Positions 53,101-60,980 of a DNA stretch of 64,000 bases are shown in pieces; the stretch's first letter is position 1, and the number at the start of each line of letters is the position of its first letter. This DNA comes from Antedon mediterranea. Lineage: Eukaryota > Echinodermata > Crinoidea > Comatulida > Antedonidae. Location of the stretch: assembly GCF_964355755.1 (NCBI RefSeq), contig NC_092678.1, positions 22,608,365 to 22,672,364 on the forward strand, given 5' to 3'. A program made the translations under genes and the position numbers. The notes under the pieces were generated by a model. It worked only from the letters and a program-made list of their open reading frames with translations, made no database searches and was not told the DNA's origin.

Positions 53101-55921
53101 ACTCCACCTTGTTTTGTTACAGTTATGGTATCGTATATAAGATTGGGATTGTTGTGATTCAGTCCTTGATAAGTATACAACAAGTTTAACAATTCCATCA
53201 TTGTAGAAGCTTTCTCTAGTTTTGATTTATCTGGCACCAAGTCTTCGTACAAAACTTTAATCATCTTGATTGAGCAATGTTGGTCAAACCAACTTGCCAC
53301 AGTATTTTTTAGCAGTATGAACTTACGTTCTGTTAAGCCTGGAAAAGTAAATCAAGGCATAAAATGTACTCGCATTCACTAAAACAAGGCCATATACATG
53401 GCTGAAGTCGCGTGCTCAAGTTAAAAAGATTGTATTTGACATCGTTACGTCATATTTTGCTTAAATTTAGTACACAACGAGCCGCTAAGCTAAAATTCCA
53501 AATTTTAGATTTATTAATTGGACCATCGGTCTTCGAGATATGGACTACTGAATTGTTCGCATTTTGCACAAAAGGTTACGACCTCAATATTTCAACTACA
53601 AATTAATAAGTTATCATTGCATATGAAATCAGAAACAGAATCTAAAAATACAGTAATCTTAGTAATTTGATAGATAGAACAAGAACATTCATTTCTAACA
53701 TACTTGAATTTAATCACTATAATAGGCCTTCATTTTTTTGTTGCCATATTTTTTAACGGGAAATACAATTTGGCATGCTATAACATACCCAACAATGTTT
53801 TCATATTTGTGAGAAAATGCTTTTCAAACTACTTCTCTACTGTGATAGTTTAATTTAATTTATTTTTAAAATGTGTTTTTTTTTAATGTTTTTTTTTAAA
53901 CTATTATTTATTTATTTCATGTTGTTGTTCTATCTATCAACTGTATTAGATTAGCAATTATGGCGCGGAACAATTCAATTCTAGAGATTGTTTATTTATG
54001 AAATGAATGCTATGCACCCTATTTTGTCATTTTTCACTTCTAACGTTTTCAACAAAAGTTTATAAAAAAATAAGATTGTTTGGTATTTTTGGCCTATATT
54101 TGGTGACCTTTAACCCCAAAATAAAGCAATAATGGACATTTTATTTTTACTGCCTAATATGGTTAATAACAGATACAAATTTCATGCAATTTCAAATCCA
54201 TTGTTTTTTTCTAGAAAAAAATAAAAGCAAATTTATCAAAACTGTTGTTTTTACTCATTTCAAATGAAATTTCATGGTTCTTCCAGTTTCCATGGTTAGA
54301 AGACACTATTAGAATTTACCAAATATAACATTATTAGTGGATTTATATAGTTTAAGATGTCTTCTTCCTAATACAATATTAAAAAGTTTGGATTGCCACA
54401 TTTGACCATTTTGGACTTTTGGCACACTTTGAATTGATTCTGGCCCACTGTGACACATTAGCCCCTTTCTCACAGAGCTGTGTGCCAGGAATGTTGCGGG
54501 AATATACCATTACCATGCCGGTATGGTTTTCTGTGACATGACCTGCTTTAGACCAAGTAATATTACTAGGGATATTCCCCGCAATGCGAGACGGGCATCC
54601 TGCGGGAACGCCGTTATATTTAATTCTTCGTCGGGGCTTTGACACCTTGCGCGGTCAAGTGTATCACTTTGGCGCCGATTCAATTCAATTGACAATAATA
54701 ATGTCGAACTGGAGGGATAATGAGATAAGAGAGCTCCTTAAAATAAGGGGACAAGAAGAAATTTGTAGACAAATGGATGGAACAATAAGGTCGGGAGCTG
54801 TTTACGTTAATATTGTTTGCAAGCTGGCTGTGGTTGGCGTAAAACGGACAAAAACAAGTCGTAAGCAAGCTGAAAACGTTAGGCCAGGTACCATGTCATT
54901 AAAAAACAAAAACAACAGGTCTGGGGAGCAAAGGCATACTTGGCCATATTATGATTTAATAACAATAATGGACGCCCTGAGCAATAACGAAAGAGACAAA
55001 AATCCTATATTTTACATTCGTGTGGCCATACGATGACGTCATAACTTCCGAGAGGAAAAAATTCTGCATGAATTTATATCTACAATTTATCTTCTTGCAT
55101 AATAAGTTAAAACAAATTGGGGTCACCTTTGATCCTGACGAGCTATAATAGATTCAAAATAGGCATAATTTTCTTCGTCGGGGCTTTGACACCTTGCGCG
55201 GTCAAGTGTATCACTTTGGCGCCGATTCAATTCAATTGACAATAATAATGTCGAACTGGAGGGATAATGAGATAAGAGAGCTCCTTAAAATAAGGGGACA
55301 AGAAGAAATTTGTAGACAAATGGATGGAACAATAAGGTCGGGAGCTGTTTACGTTAATATTGTTTGCAAGCTGGCTGTGGTTGGCGTAAAACGGACAAAA
55401 ACAAGTCGTAAGCAAGCTGAAAACGTTAGGCCAGGTACCATGTCATTAAAAAACAAAAACAACAGGTCTGGGGAGCAAAGGCATACTTGGCCATATTATG
55501 ATTTAATAACAATAATGGACGCCCTCAATAATTATTTTGTCAGACTTTTTATTGGCCGAATATGCCCGACTCCTTTCTCACAGAAAGCCAGTATATACCG
55601 GTTATATTTCCGGCACGATAGTCCGATGAGAATGGGTATATGCCGGTAACGATACCGGCACGACGCCAGCATCATACCGGTATATTGCAGGCACGTCTGT
55701 GAGAAAGGGGCTATACCTAACAGAAAACCATACCGGCATGGTAATATAATATTCCCCGTATATTCCCTGCACACAGTTCTGTGACGAATATAATGACAAA
55801 ATAATAATTATATAACTAAAAAGGTGCTCCTAACAAAGTGATTAATGTCGGCATTTATAATAAGAAACAATATTTTTGATGATTAAAAACCTTAAAGTGG
55901 CCTACCTGATGCTTCCTCCAT
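35188..55921 (-). CDS. NLR2: DED-like exon, transmembrane exon, NACHT-LRR and 32-residue repeats
   Basis: Four exons join in frame to 1213 residues: 55906-55921 (ATG plus five codons, phase 1 donor G|GTAGG), 52829-53338 (acceptor CCAG, donor G|GTAAGT), 38345-38449 (105 bases) and 35188-38198. All introns are phase 1. Exon 2 is a death-fold-like module homologous to NLR1 (LTERKFILLKNTV against MTERLKILKRDL). Exon 3 encodes a membrane helix (MVLVFIVVILAVILSYS). Exon 4 has NACHT with Walker A GDGGIGKTT, Walker B LVILMDGFDEL and VILTSRPW, then about seven weak LRRs. The LRRs then run into about two and a half copies of the KYRTETNDKRMIHEAQ repeat and a hydrophobic tail. That tail is the frame-shifted equivalent of the acidic C-terminus of the gene at 21845. 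Intron 2 is 14.4 kb and full of transposons. Joining across so large an intron rests on matching phases, same strand and the NLR1 parallel; transcripts would be decisive. Confidence 0.75.
38810..39289 (-). pseudogene. CR1-like ORF2, C-terminal block
   Basis: This piece resumes the element beyond the L1 insertion. It reads RITYAITVWGATSATNL, LQKKALRNI, then a 112-codon frame with KMFDLYTKHTAIFMYQY and IWNNLTDYIKQ, typical of the CR1/Jockey-group C-terminus. One indel lies near 39265. Confidence 0.8.
39991..43220 (-). pseudogene. L1-like ORF2 fragment, reverse transcriptase
   Basis: Reading from 43220: ALKSMPQNKSPGNDEW, then a MITE insertion (42249-42874), then LNSGKMSTSERQAVITLI, NWRPISLLNVDYKIASKAL, IMLFLDYEKAFDSLEW, GRGVRQGDPLSPYLFIL, TQYADDSTCF with the YADD catalytic motif, and a C-terminal cysteine-type segment (CSYCESNSETMTHLLVEC). 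The reverse transcriptase part downstream of the MITE (42244-39991) is uninterrupted. The endonuclease half is absent through 5' truncation. Confidence 0.9.
42249..42874. mobile_element. 626-bp MITE with TTAA target duplication, inside the L1-like element
   Basis: TTAA flanks both ends (42245-42248 and 42875-42878). The ends are inverted: AGACCCCTTCCCTGC on the left and AGCCCCATTCCCTACG (complement of the right end), each leading to an ACGTTTTTT stretch. Removing the element and one TTAA joins VKTL to NIGLNSGK in frame. A TTAA duplication is typical of piggyBac-type elements. The interior contains an AGGCCTAGCCTAGCTAGGCT stretch and no gene. Confidence 0.82.
43221..43700 (-). pseudogene. CR1-like ORF2, central reverse transcriptase block
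   Basis: It continues ORF2 after the Helitron. The frame at 43700-43425 carries VPQGSILGPLLF and the YADD active site. A frameshift near 43440 leads into a second frame with VKFLGLFLDE, which ends at the L1 insertion site. Confidence 0.85.
44484..44507. mobile_element. 24-bp perfect palindromic insertion, copy P1, inside Helitron H2
   Basis: The arms are CAGGGAAGAGTT and its exact complement. GTTTAAC flanks both sides (44477-44483 and 44508-44514). The matching sites in H1 (near 7392) and H4 (near 62693) have a single GTTTAAC-equivalent and no palindrome, so they serve as empty sites. Confidence 0.75.
44826..46027 (+). mobile_element. Second-family Helitron, copy H3, nested in H2
   Basis: It starts TCTATATATAAATTATGG after A and ends with a hairpin (arms AGGGGGAGC and GCTCACCCT around GAGCGAAGC) plus CTAG followed by T. 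Its ends resemble, but differ from, those of H1/H2/H4. The interrupted H2 sequence reads ...TTTTTAGCCA|TTAAAAACAATT..., matching the uninterrupted H1 and H4 sequence. A run of 17 C's lies at 45562-45578. No gene. Confidence 0.82.
46353..48369 (-). pseudogene. CR1-like ORF2, endonuclease and first part of reverse transcriptase
   Basis: The 613-codon frame starting at 48369 covers the endonuclease-type domain, a basic linker (KLKSPWITAEIARAIS) and the start of the reverse transcriptase (NYRPISILPFFSKIFEK, YGFRQHHSTSHAL). An extra A in an A-run near 46545 shifts to the next frame, which continues with the catalytic FLDLSKAFDT until the Helitron cuts it after VNTA. Confidence 0.88.
48610..49035 (-). 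repeat. Tandem duplicate in the 5' region of the CR1-like element
   Basis: ACGTTGAAAC, CCGGTAAACAGCTACG-like and CAGCCACTTAAT strings occur twice about 229 bases apart. Duplicated 5' UTR monomers are known as promoter units in LINEs. Confidence 0.5.
48950..48980. mobile_element. 31-bp palindromic insertion, copy P2, with exact 8-bp target duplication
   Basis: The ends are CAGGGAAGAGTT and AACTCTTCCCTG with a 7-base centre. GTCAACAG lies directly on both sides (48942-48949 and 48981-48988). The sister tandem copy near 48750 reads through TCAGCCACTTAA without the palindrome. Confidence 0.75.
49300..50126 (-). pseudogene. LINE ORF1 protein, coiled coil plus RRM-like, frameshifted
   Basis: From ATG at 50126 it has a disordered start, a long coiled coil (QLNGKLDKVLENQKNYNKRL, KIGNEIKKMEEYENKM), then the L1 ORF1p-type RNA-binding block (RYSRSFNLRFGGVIEN). 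A frameshift near 49590 moves to a second frame (NCHRTGKRRLDNKPRHIIAKF and GQLFIDGKPYKPLK) that ends at 49300. It resembles the ORF1 at 57067-57703. It may be ORF1 of the CR1-like element just downstream, or a leftover of a separate L1. Confidence 0.8.
50127..52828. other. Part of NLR2 intron 2 with dispersed repeats
   Basis: It includes the one-sided MITE copy (50325-50385), a reverse LINE/SINE tail (about 50935-50995), and diverged ~350-base tandem units. Two of these, near 51460 and 51812, share TGGCCATAYGATGACGTCACAA. The stretch 51900-52450 is unusually rich in GCGCG/CGCGT words. No gene. Confidence 0.45.
53339..54458. other. Part of NLR2 intron 1
   Basis: AT-rich intronic DNA with T-runs near 53880-53900. 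No repeat or gene was recognised. Confidence 0.45.
54624..55525 (+). repeat. 355-bp direct duplication (54624-54978 and 55171-55525)
   Basis: The two blocks begin TTCTTCGTCGGGGCTTTGAC and end AATGGACGCCCT; I see no difference between them, and the offset is 547 bases. The 192-base spacer carries the GTGGCCATACGATGACGTCA repeat also seen near 51.8 kb. Confidence 0.9.
54701..55036 (+). pseudogene. Myb/SANT-like DNA-binding protein fragment, copy 1
   Basis: From MSNWRDNEIRELLKI the frame shows a trihelix Myb/SANT pattern (WRDNEIRELL, then GVKRTKTSRKQAENV, then RHTWPYYDLITIMDAL). In Harbinger-type transposons this protein helps the transposase bind and enter the nucleus. The core is intact to residue ~93. 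The frame then runs into a different sequence (SNNERDKNPIFYIR) that belongs to the GACGTCA repeat family, so the natural C-terminus is missing. Confidence 0.7.
55248..55649 (+). pseudogene. Myb/SANT-like DNA-binding protein fragment, copy 2
   Basis: The first ~92 residues appear identical to copy 1. After MDAL the frame enters the right terminal region of the transposon and ends at 55649. Both copies are cut at the same place, so the domain was truncated before, or by, the duplication. Confidence 0.7.
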
Positions 55922-57059
55922 TAGCCCCGGCTCTTGTTCAATTACACGACGTTTAAAATGTAGAATATTATTGATATTGTGAATTTTACTTCAAGAATTA
56001 CCGTTGAGACAAAAAACTATTCTGAATTTTATTCAGGGTACCGAATATGTTGACGTCGAGCAGAAGAATGTTGAGGACCTGTAGTAAGCATTTTTGAAGA
56101 CACACGTCACAATAACCATTGAGGTTCACTATACTATATCTATGCAATAACGCAAGTCATGTGTGACCGTCGTGGAGCCAAGAAGTACGTTATGGGCGGC
56201 CATTAGGGCCAAAATAGACAAACGTTGCCGTACGAACAATTCCGCTCCCATAAGGCAAACTAATGGCGTTAAAGACTTAATTCCTCGAGTGACAAACAAA
56301 TATTGCCGTACGGACACACAAACACACAGCCATATGAACAAATTGCCGTATGGTTAAATTGGCGTAAGGACAAACATTGGCGTAAGGACAAAAATTGGCG
56401 TAAGGAAAAAAATTGCCGAAAGTACAAAATTGCCGAAAGGACAAAATTGCCGAAAGGACAAAAATTGGCGTAAGGACATATAAAATATAAACGTTGAGGG
56501 CAGCATAGTATTTTAAAACCACGTGACTGAAACCACTCTGTGTCCAGTCCTGTTGGTAAATAAAAACATAATCATGGAAGGCTTGTTTATCTTTTAAATC
56601 TGAGTGTAACTCAATTATGATTTTTAATATTATAGTGAAATTCGATCAATCAATCAATCCGCCGTTTTCTCACAAATACAGTATAAAATTCAAAAGATAA
56701 ATGCTGAGTAAACGGGACCAGTAGCCTGGGTGCAGTACAAATTTTGCGGGAAAAAAGTATAGGAAAATTTTTTGGGGGGTTTTCTGATAGAGTATAGCCT
56801 ACCATATAGAATGTCAGAAAAAAAATCCCCATCCCAGGGTCTTTGGCAAAATTTTGTACGGCACTTTTAAATTTTGGCCTAGCCTATATAACACACACAA
56901 ATGCCTATTAACACACACAAATACCTATATATAGGGGATAGGGAAAACCAACCACGTTTTTTTTTACTTGGAGTTGTGTTATGATGATTAAAATTAGCTG
57001 AGGCTTACTTTAATAACTACTTCTCATAGTAGTTGATAAATCGAGTCGATAACAATGAC
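55922..57059. other. Upstream region of NLR2
   Basis: Besides the tandem repeat there is an ACACACAAATGCCTAT duplication at 56890-56930 and a TCAA tail at ~56645. The first ~40 bases resemble the sequence upstream of the gene at 23391. No other gene is seen. Confidence 0.4.
56190..56485 (+). repeat. Degenerate ~17-19-bp tandem repeat
   Basis: Units of the type ATTGGCGTAAGGACAAA and ATTGCCGAAAGGACAAA follow each other at about 56345-56485. Looser versions with TTGCCGTACG occur back to about 56225. Confidence 0.8.
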
Positions 57060-57066
57060 ATCATCA

Positions 57067-57703
57067 TGGCAGAATCCAATATGGCGTCCAATTTGGCGGG
57101 AAAAACAGGGTATTGCTAACTTCCCGCAAACCAGTAGAAGAAAAGCAGGAAAACTACAGATTGTCATTGGATTTTGAAAGTGAACGCCTGGATAAGGTAG
57201 TCAAAGCTTCGGAAAACCTGAACAAATTTATCAAAGAATCAAACAAGAAAATGGCTGAAGTGGATGAAAATTACAAAAGAATAAAAAGTTTAGAGAATGA
57301 AGTACTTAGCCTAGAAAGATATACTAGGTCCTTCAACCTAAGGTTTGGTGGCATAGCCGAAAACCCAGAGGAGGTATGTACAATTACTATTGATAAAATA
57401 ATTTCCTCCCACTTCAAAAAACGGGTACCCATTGAAAATGCCCATCGAATAGGAAGAAAAGGACCCAAGCCAAGGCATATCATTGTGCGATTTCAAGCCC
57501 GACCAGATCGGACAGATATTCTAAAGATGGCTAGGAGTTGCCTTAAGGATAGCGATATTTTTGTCACTGATGATCTACCATATAAAGACTTAAACTCAAA
57601 AAAGCAATTTAAGGGTATTATGAAAACTGCTTATGAAAAAGGGGATCGTGTATTATTCAAGAAAGGGAGTCTATACATTAATGGAAAACTTTACAAGGAA
57701 TAA
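57067..57703 (+). pseudogene. L1-like ORF1 protein, coiled coil plus RRM-like
   Basis: A start ATG at 57067 (MAESNMASNLAGKT) is followed by a frameshift near 57105 and then a 196-codon frame. That frame has a coiled coil (LDKVVKASENLNKFIKES), the L1 ORF1p block (LERYTRSFNLRFGGIAENP, HRIGRKGPKPRHIIVRF) and a C-terminal KKGSLYINGKLYKE. It would bind the element's RNA. Confidence 0.85.
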
Positions 57704-58009
57704 ACATTGAATAAAGAGAAAAGAATATTTTGGATTTTGTATTGGGGGTGATTCTTTCCTTCTCATCCTGATGGACGGAAGTTTGTTCTAATCTAAACAT
57801 CTTATAATATGATGAGGCTTTATATTATTGTTGTTAAATGTCTTTTTTGCTTGTGTTTTTTTTATCAATTTTCCTAATGTATTAACCTTAGTCATAAAAC
57901 ATACTGTAAACTGTCGTTTGTGCACGCAGTCAGGTCTAACTTATTTCAGAATATTTTCATATGAAGTGGAGTCACTTTTTATTGGTAGATGTTAAGTAAC
58001 ATTAAATGT

Positions 58010-58559
58010 ATGTCTGCCAATTGCAGAGGCGCGCCTAGGCGATAAGAAAAAACGAAATGACGTTTTTAATTATTTGAGGGAGAAACACTTATCAATATAC
58101 TGTTTACAAGACGTTCATTGGTTAGAATCACAAACAACGCAAATAGAATCCGAGTGGGGACACAAATGTTTTATTAGCTATGGAAAATCAAATTCTAGGG
58201 GAGTCGCTATTCTGCTAAATAACAATTTCGAATACTCCATAAATGATGTTAAAAAAGATAACTATGGTAATTGGATCGCGATCAACATTAGAGTGAGAGA
58301 TATTGACTTAATAATAATGAATGTTTACGGACCTAATAAAGGTTATCCTTCTTTCTATCAGGAAGTTAAAAAAGTGATCGAATTATTCACTAGCCCTTAT
58401 ATTCTGATTTGCGGTGACTGGAATCTAGTTCAAATGAAAATCTAGACCTATTTAACTATCGACATGTAAATAATCCTAAAGCTAAAACAATTGTACAACA
58501 AATTATGCTAGACTTGGATCTATGTGACGTATGGAGAAAAAAAACCCAAACGAGAAGCG
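58010..58559 (+). pseudogene. L1-like ORF2, endonuclease part
   Basis: SANCRG, CLQDVHW, GVAILLNNNFEY, IIMNVYGPN and ICGDWNLV match the L1 endonuclease motifs. Frameshifts lie near 58030, 58435 and in an A-run near 58540. The foldback element cuts the frame just before the RYTWRSKN motif. Confidence 0.85.
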
Positions 58560-59653
58560 TGTTACAACCGTTAATGTAGAAAACGCCAGCTAATGTCGAA
58601 ACAACCGTTAATGTAGAACAACCCACCGCTTATGTAGTAAAACCTCCAGCTTATGTAGAAACACCAACAGATTATGTAGTAAATAAAAATCAACACCAGC
58701 TAATGTAGAAACAGTCAACAGCTTATGTAGTAACGAAAATTGCCTCCCAGCTTATGTAGTTACTATCGCCAGCTAATGTAGAAAATGTTATATATTTTAC
58801 AAAAATGTCTCATTTATGTGCAAATGCATCGATCTTGACTTAGCTATCAGTCTTTCCACCTCTCGTAATTAGCAACCAACTTTCTAAAACGACCACATAT
58901 CGTAACCAACCATCTCTGTTAAGGGACCGCTTCTCATAATCGACCACCTCTCGTAAGGGATCACCTCCTCTCATAAGGGACCACTTCTCATAATCGACCA
59001 CCTCTCTCATAAGCGACCACCTCTCGTAAATAACCACCTCTTTTAAGGGACCACGACCTCTTTCTCTCTTTTAAAGGACCACCTCTCTTAACGTCCCCAC
59101 CTCTCGTAAGTGACAACCTCTTTTAAAGGACCACCACCTCTATTAAGGGACCGCTTCTTATTGACCACTTCCGAGAGGTGGTCGATTATGATAAATGGTC
59201 CCTTAAAAGAGACGGTGGTCGTTCAATAGAGGTGACGGGAGATAGTCGATTATGAGAAGCGGTCCTTTAATAGAGAGAAAGAGGTCGTGGTCCCTTAAAA
59301 GAGGTGGTCATTTACGAGAGGTGTGGTCGTTAAGAGAGGTGGTCGCTTACGAGAGGTGGAAAGACTGATAGCTAAGTAAAGATCGATGCTTGCACATGAA
59401 TTATAGACATTTTTGTAAAATATATAACATTTTCTACATTAGCTGGCGATAGTAACTACATAAGCTGGGGGGAAATTTTCGTTACTACATAAGCTGTTGA
59501 CTGTTTCTACATTAGCTGGTGTTGATTTTTATTTACTACATAATCTGTTGGTGTTTCTACATAAGCTCGAGGTTTTACTAAGCGGTGGGTTGTTCTACAT
59601 TAACGGTTGTTTCGACATTAGCTGGCGTTTTCTACATTATAGCGGTTGTAACA
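58560..59653. mobile_element. Foldback element with TGTTACAACCG termini and 5-bp target duplication
   Basis: The left end TGTTACAACCGTTAATG and right end ...CGGTTGTAACA are inverted. AAGCG flanks both sides (58555-58559, 59654-59658). The arms are near-complementary for ~500 bases and share CTACATTAGCTGG and CTACATAAGCTGG motifs. The centre is a degenerate array of GAGAGGTGGTCGATTATGAG-like words and their complement. It has no gene. A half copy lies at 30585-31046. Confidence 0.85.
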
Positions 59654-60825
59654 AAGCGCTATACGTGGCGATCAAAAAATCCTTTTAAACAAGCAAGGCT
59701 TGATTACTTTTTGACCTCAAACAATTTATTGCACCTAGTGTCAAATGCAAACATCCTACCAAGTTATAAGTCTGATCACTCAATAGTGACAATAACACTT
59801 GATTTAAAAAGTATAGAAAGAGGAAAGGGGTTTTGGAAATTTAATAATTCACTTCTCCATGACCAAGATTATGTTACACTCATAAATGAAATTATAGAAA
59901 ATACGATTAAAAGCTATACCAACACCACACCTAAAGACCGAAAGAATAATAAGTTAAATCTAACTATAAATGACCAACTATTTTTTGAGGTGTTGCTTTG
60001 CAATATTCGTGGAGGTACAATAAAATATAGTTCAAGAAAAAATAAAGCCATTCGTAATGTGGAAAAAGAATTAATTAATAACATAGAAGAGATGGAAAAC
60101 GATCTCGCACAACAAACATTAGATATTACAGTCACAGAACACAGACTAAAAGAAATTGAACAAAAAAAAAAGCACGCCTAGAAGACATTCGAAACGAAAA
60201 GCTAAAGATGGCATTTATTAGATCTCGTGCTAAGTGGATAGAAGAGGCTGAAAAGCCAACCAAATTTTTCTTAGGTCTCGAGAAAACTAACTTTACGAAC
60301 AAATTAATAGACGAATTAATAGATGAAGAAAAAAAACTATATTGGACAATAAACTTATAATAAAGGAAGTTGAGCATTTTACAGTTCTTTATATAAAAAA
60401 AAGATATAGAGCAAATAGATTTAAACGTATTAATAAACAACCAGAACTTCGAAAAAGTTTCAGAAGAAGAATCTCAAAAGCTCGAGAGTGAATTGACCTT
60501 AGCTGAGCTTACAAATGCACTCAATAAAATGAAAAACAACAAATCACCTGGAACAGACGGCTTTACGTCTGAATTTTTAAAGATTTTTTGGGGGAAACTG
60601 GGTGCTCTACTTCTTCGTTCTTTGAAATATGGCTTTAAAACTTGTAACCTTTCAGTCAATCAAAAACAGGGAGCAATCACTCTAATCCCAAAGGCGAATA
60701 AATCAAGAAAAGATTTAAAAAATTGGCGTCCTATATCTTTATTAAATGTTGCTTACAAAATTGCTTCATCGGCCATAGCAGATAGGCTAAAATCTGTCCT
60801 TCCAAATATCATTAGAGAGTTTACG
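59654..60825 (+). pseudogene. L1-like ORF2, end of endonuclease to start of reverse transcriptase
   Basis: It resumes with RYTWRSKNP, ARLDYFLTS and YKSDHSIVTITL (endonuclease end), continues through a helical linker with a frameshift near 60180 and another near 60340, then LNKMKNNKSPGTDGFTSEF and NWRPISLLNVAYKIASSAI (start of reverse transcriptase). It ends at the Harbinger boundary. Confidence 0.85.
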
Positions 60826-60980
60826 AAACACGACGGTAGCTAGGACGACAACAGATTACCATGCGCGCTGACGCGTGAAATGCTGGTTGACGTCCCAGTT
60901 TAAAAAGTTCGTTTACGCGATACGCGATGGGACGACGACGTCGCGTCACGCTCGGCTTGATATGTTTGTAAACAATCATC

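Larger units (their letters stand above)
54459..55715 (+). mobile_element. DNA transposon with TAGCCCCTTTCTCACAG termini carrying Myb-domain frames
   Basis: The left end TAGCCCCTTTCTCACAGA is answered by TCTGTGAGAAAGGGGCTA on the right, with further inverted subterminal motifs (CCGGTATGG, ATACCGGC). It lies in NLR2 intron 1 on the opposite strand. It holds two copies of a Myb/SANT-like gene fragment. The target duplication is not clear (TA or TTA). A PIF/Harbinger relation is inferred, since those elements carry a Myb-like second protein. Confidence 0.7.
57060..60825 (+). mobile_element. L1-like retrotransposon, 3'-truncated by a Harbinger element
   Basis: It holds ORF1 (57067-57703), an ORF2 endonuclease part (58010-58559), a foldback insertion (58560-59653), and the rest of ORF2 up to the start of the reverse transcriptase (to 60825). 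It has several single-base frameshifts. ORF2 stops after PNIIREF, where unrelated DNA of the Harbinger element begins. Confidence 0.88.
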
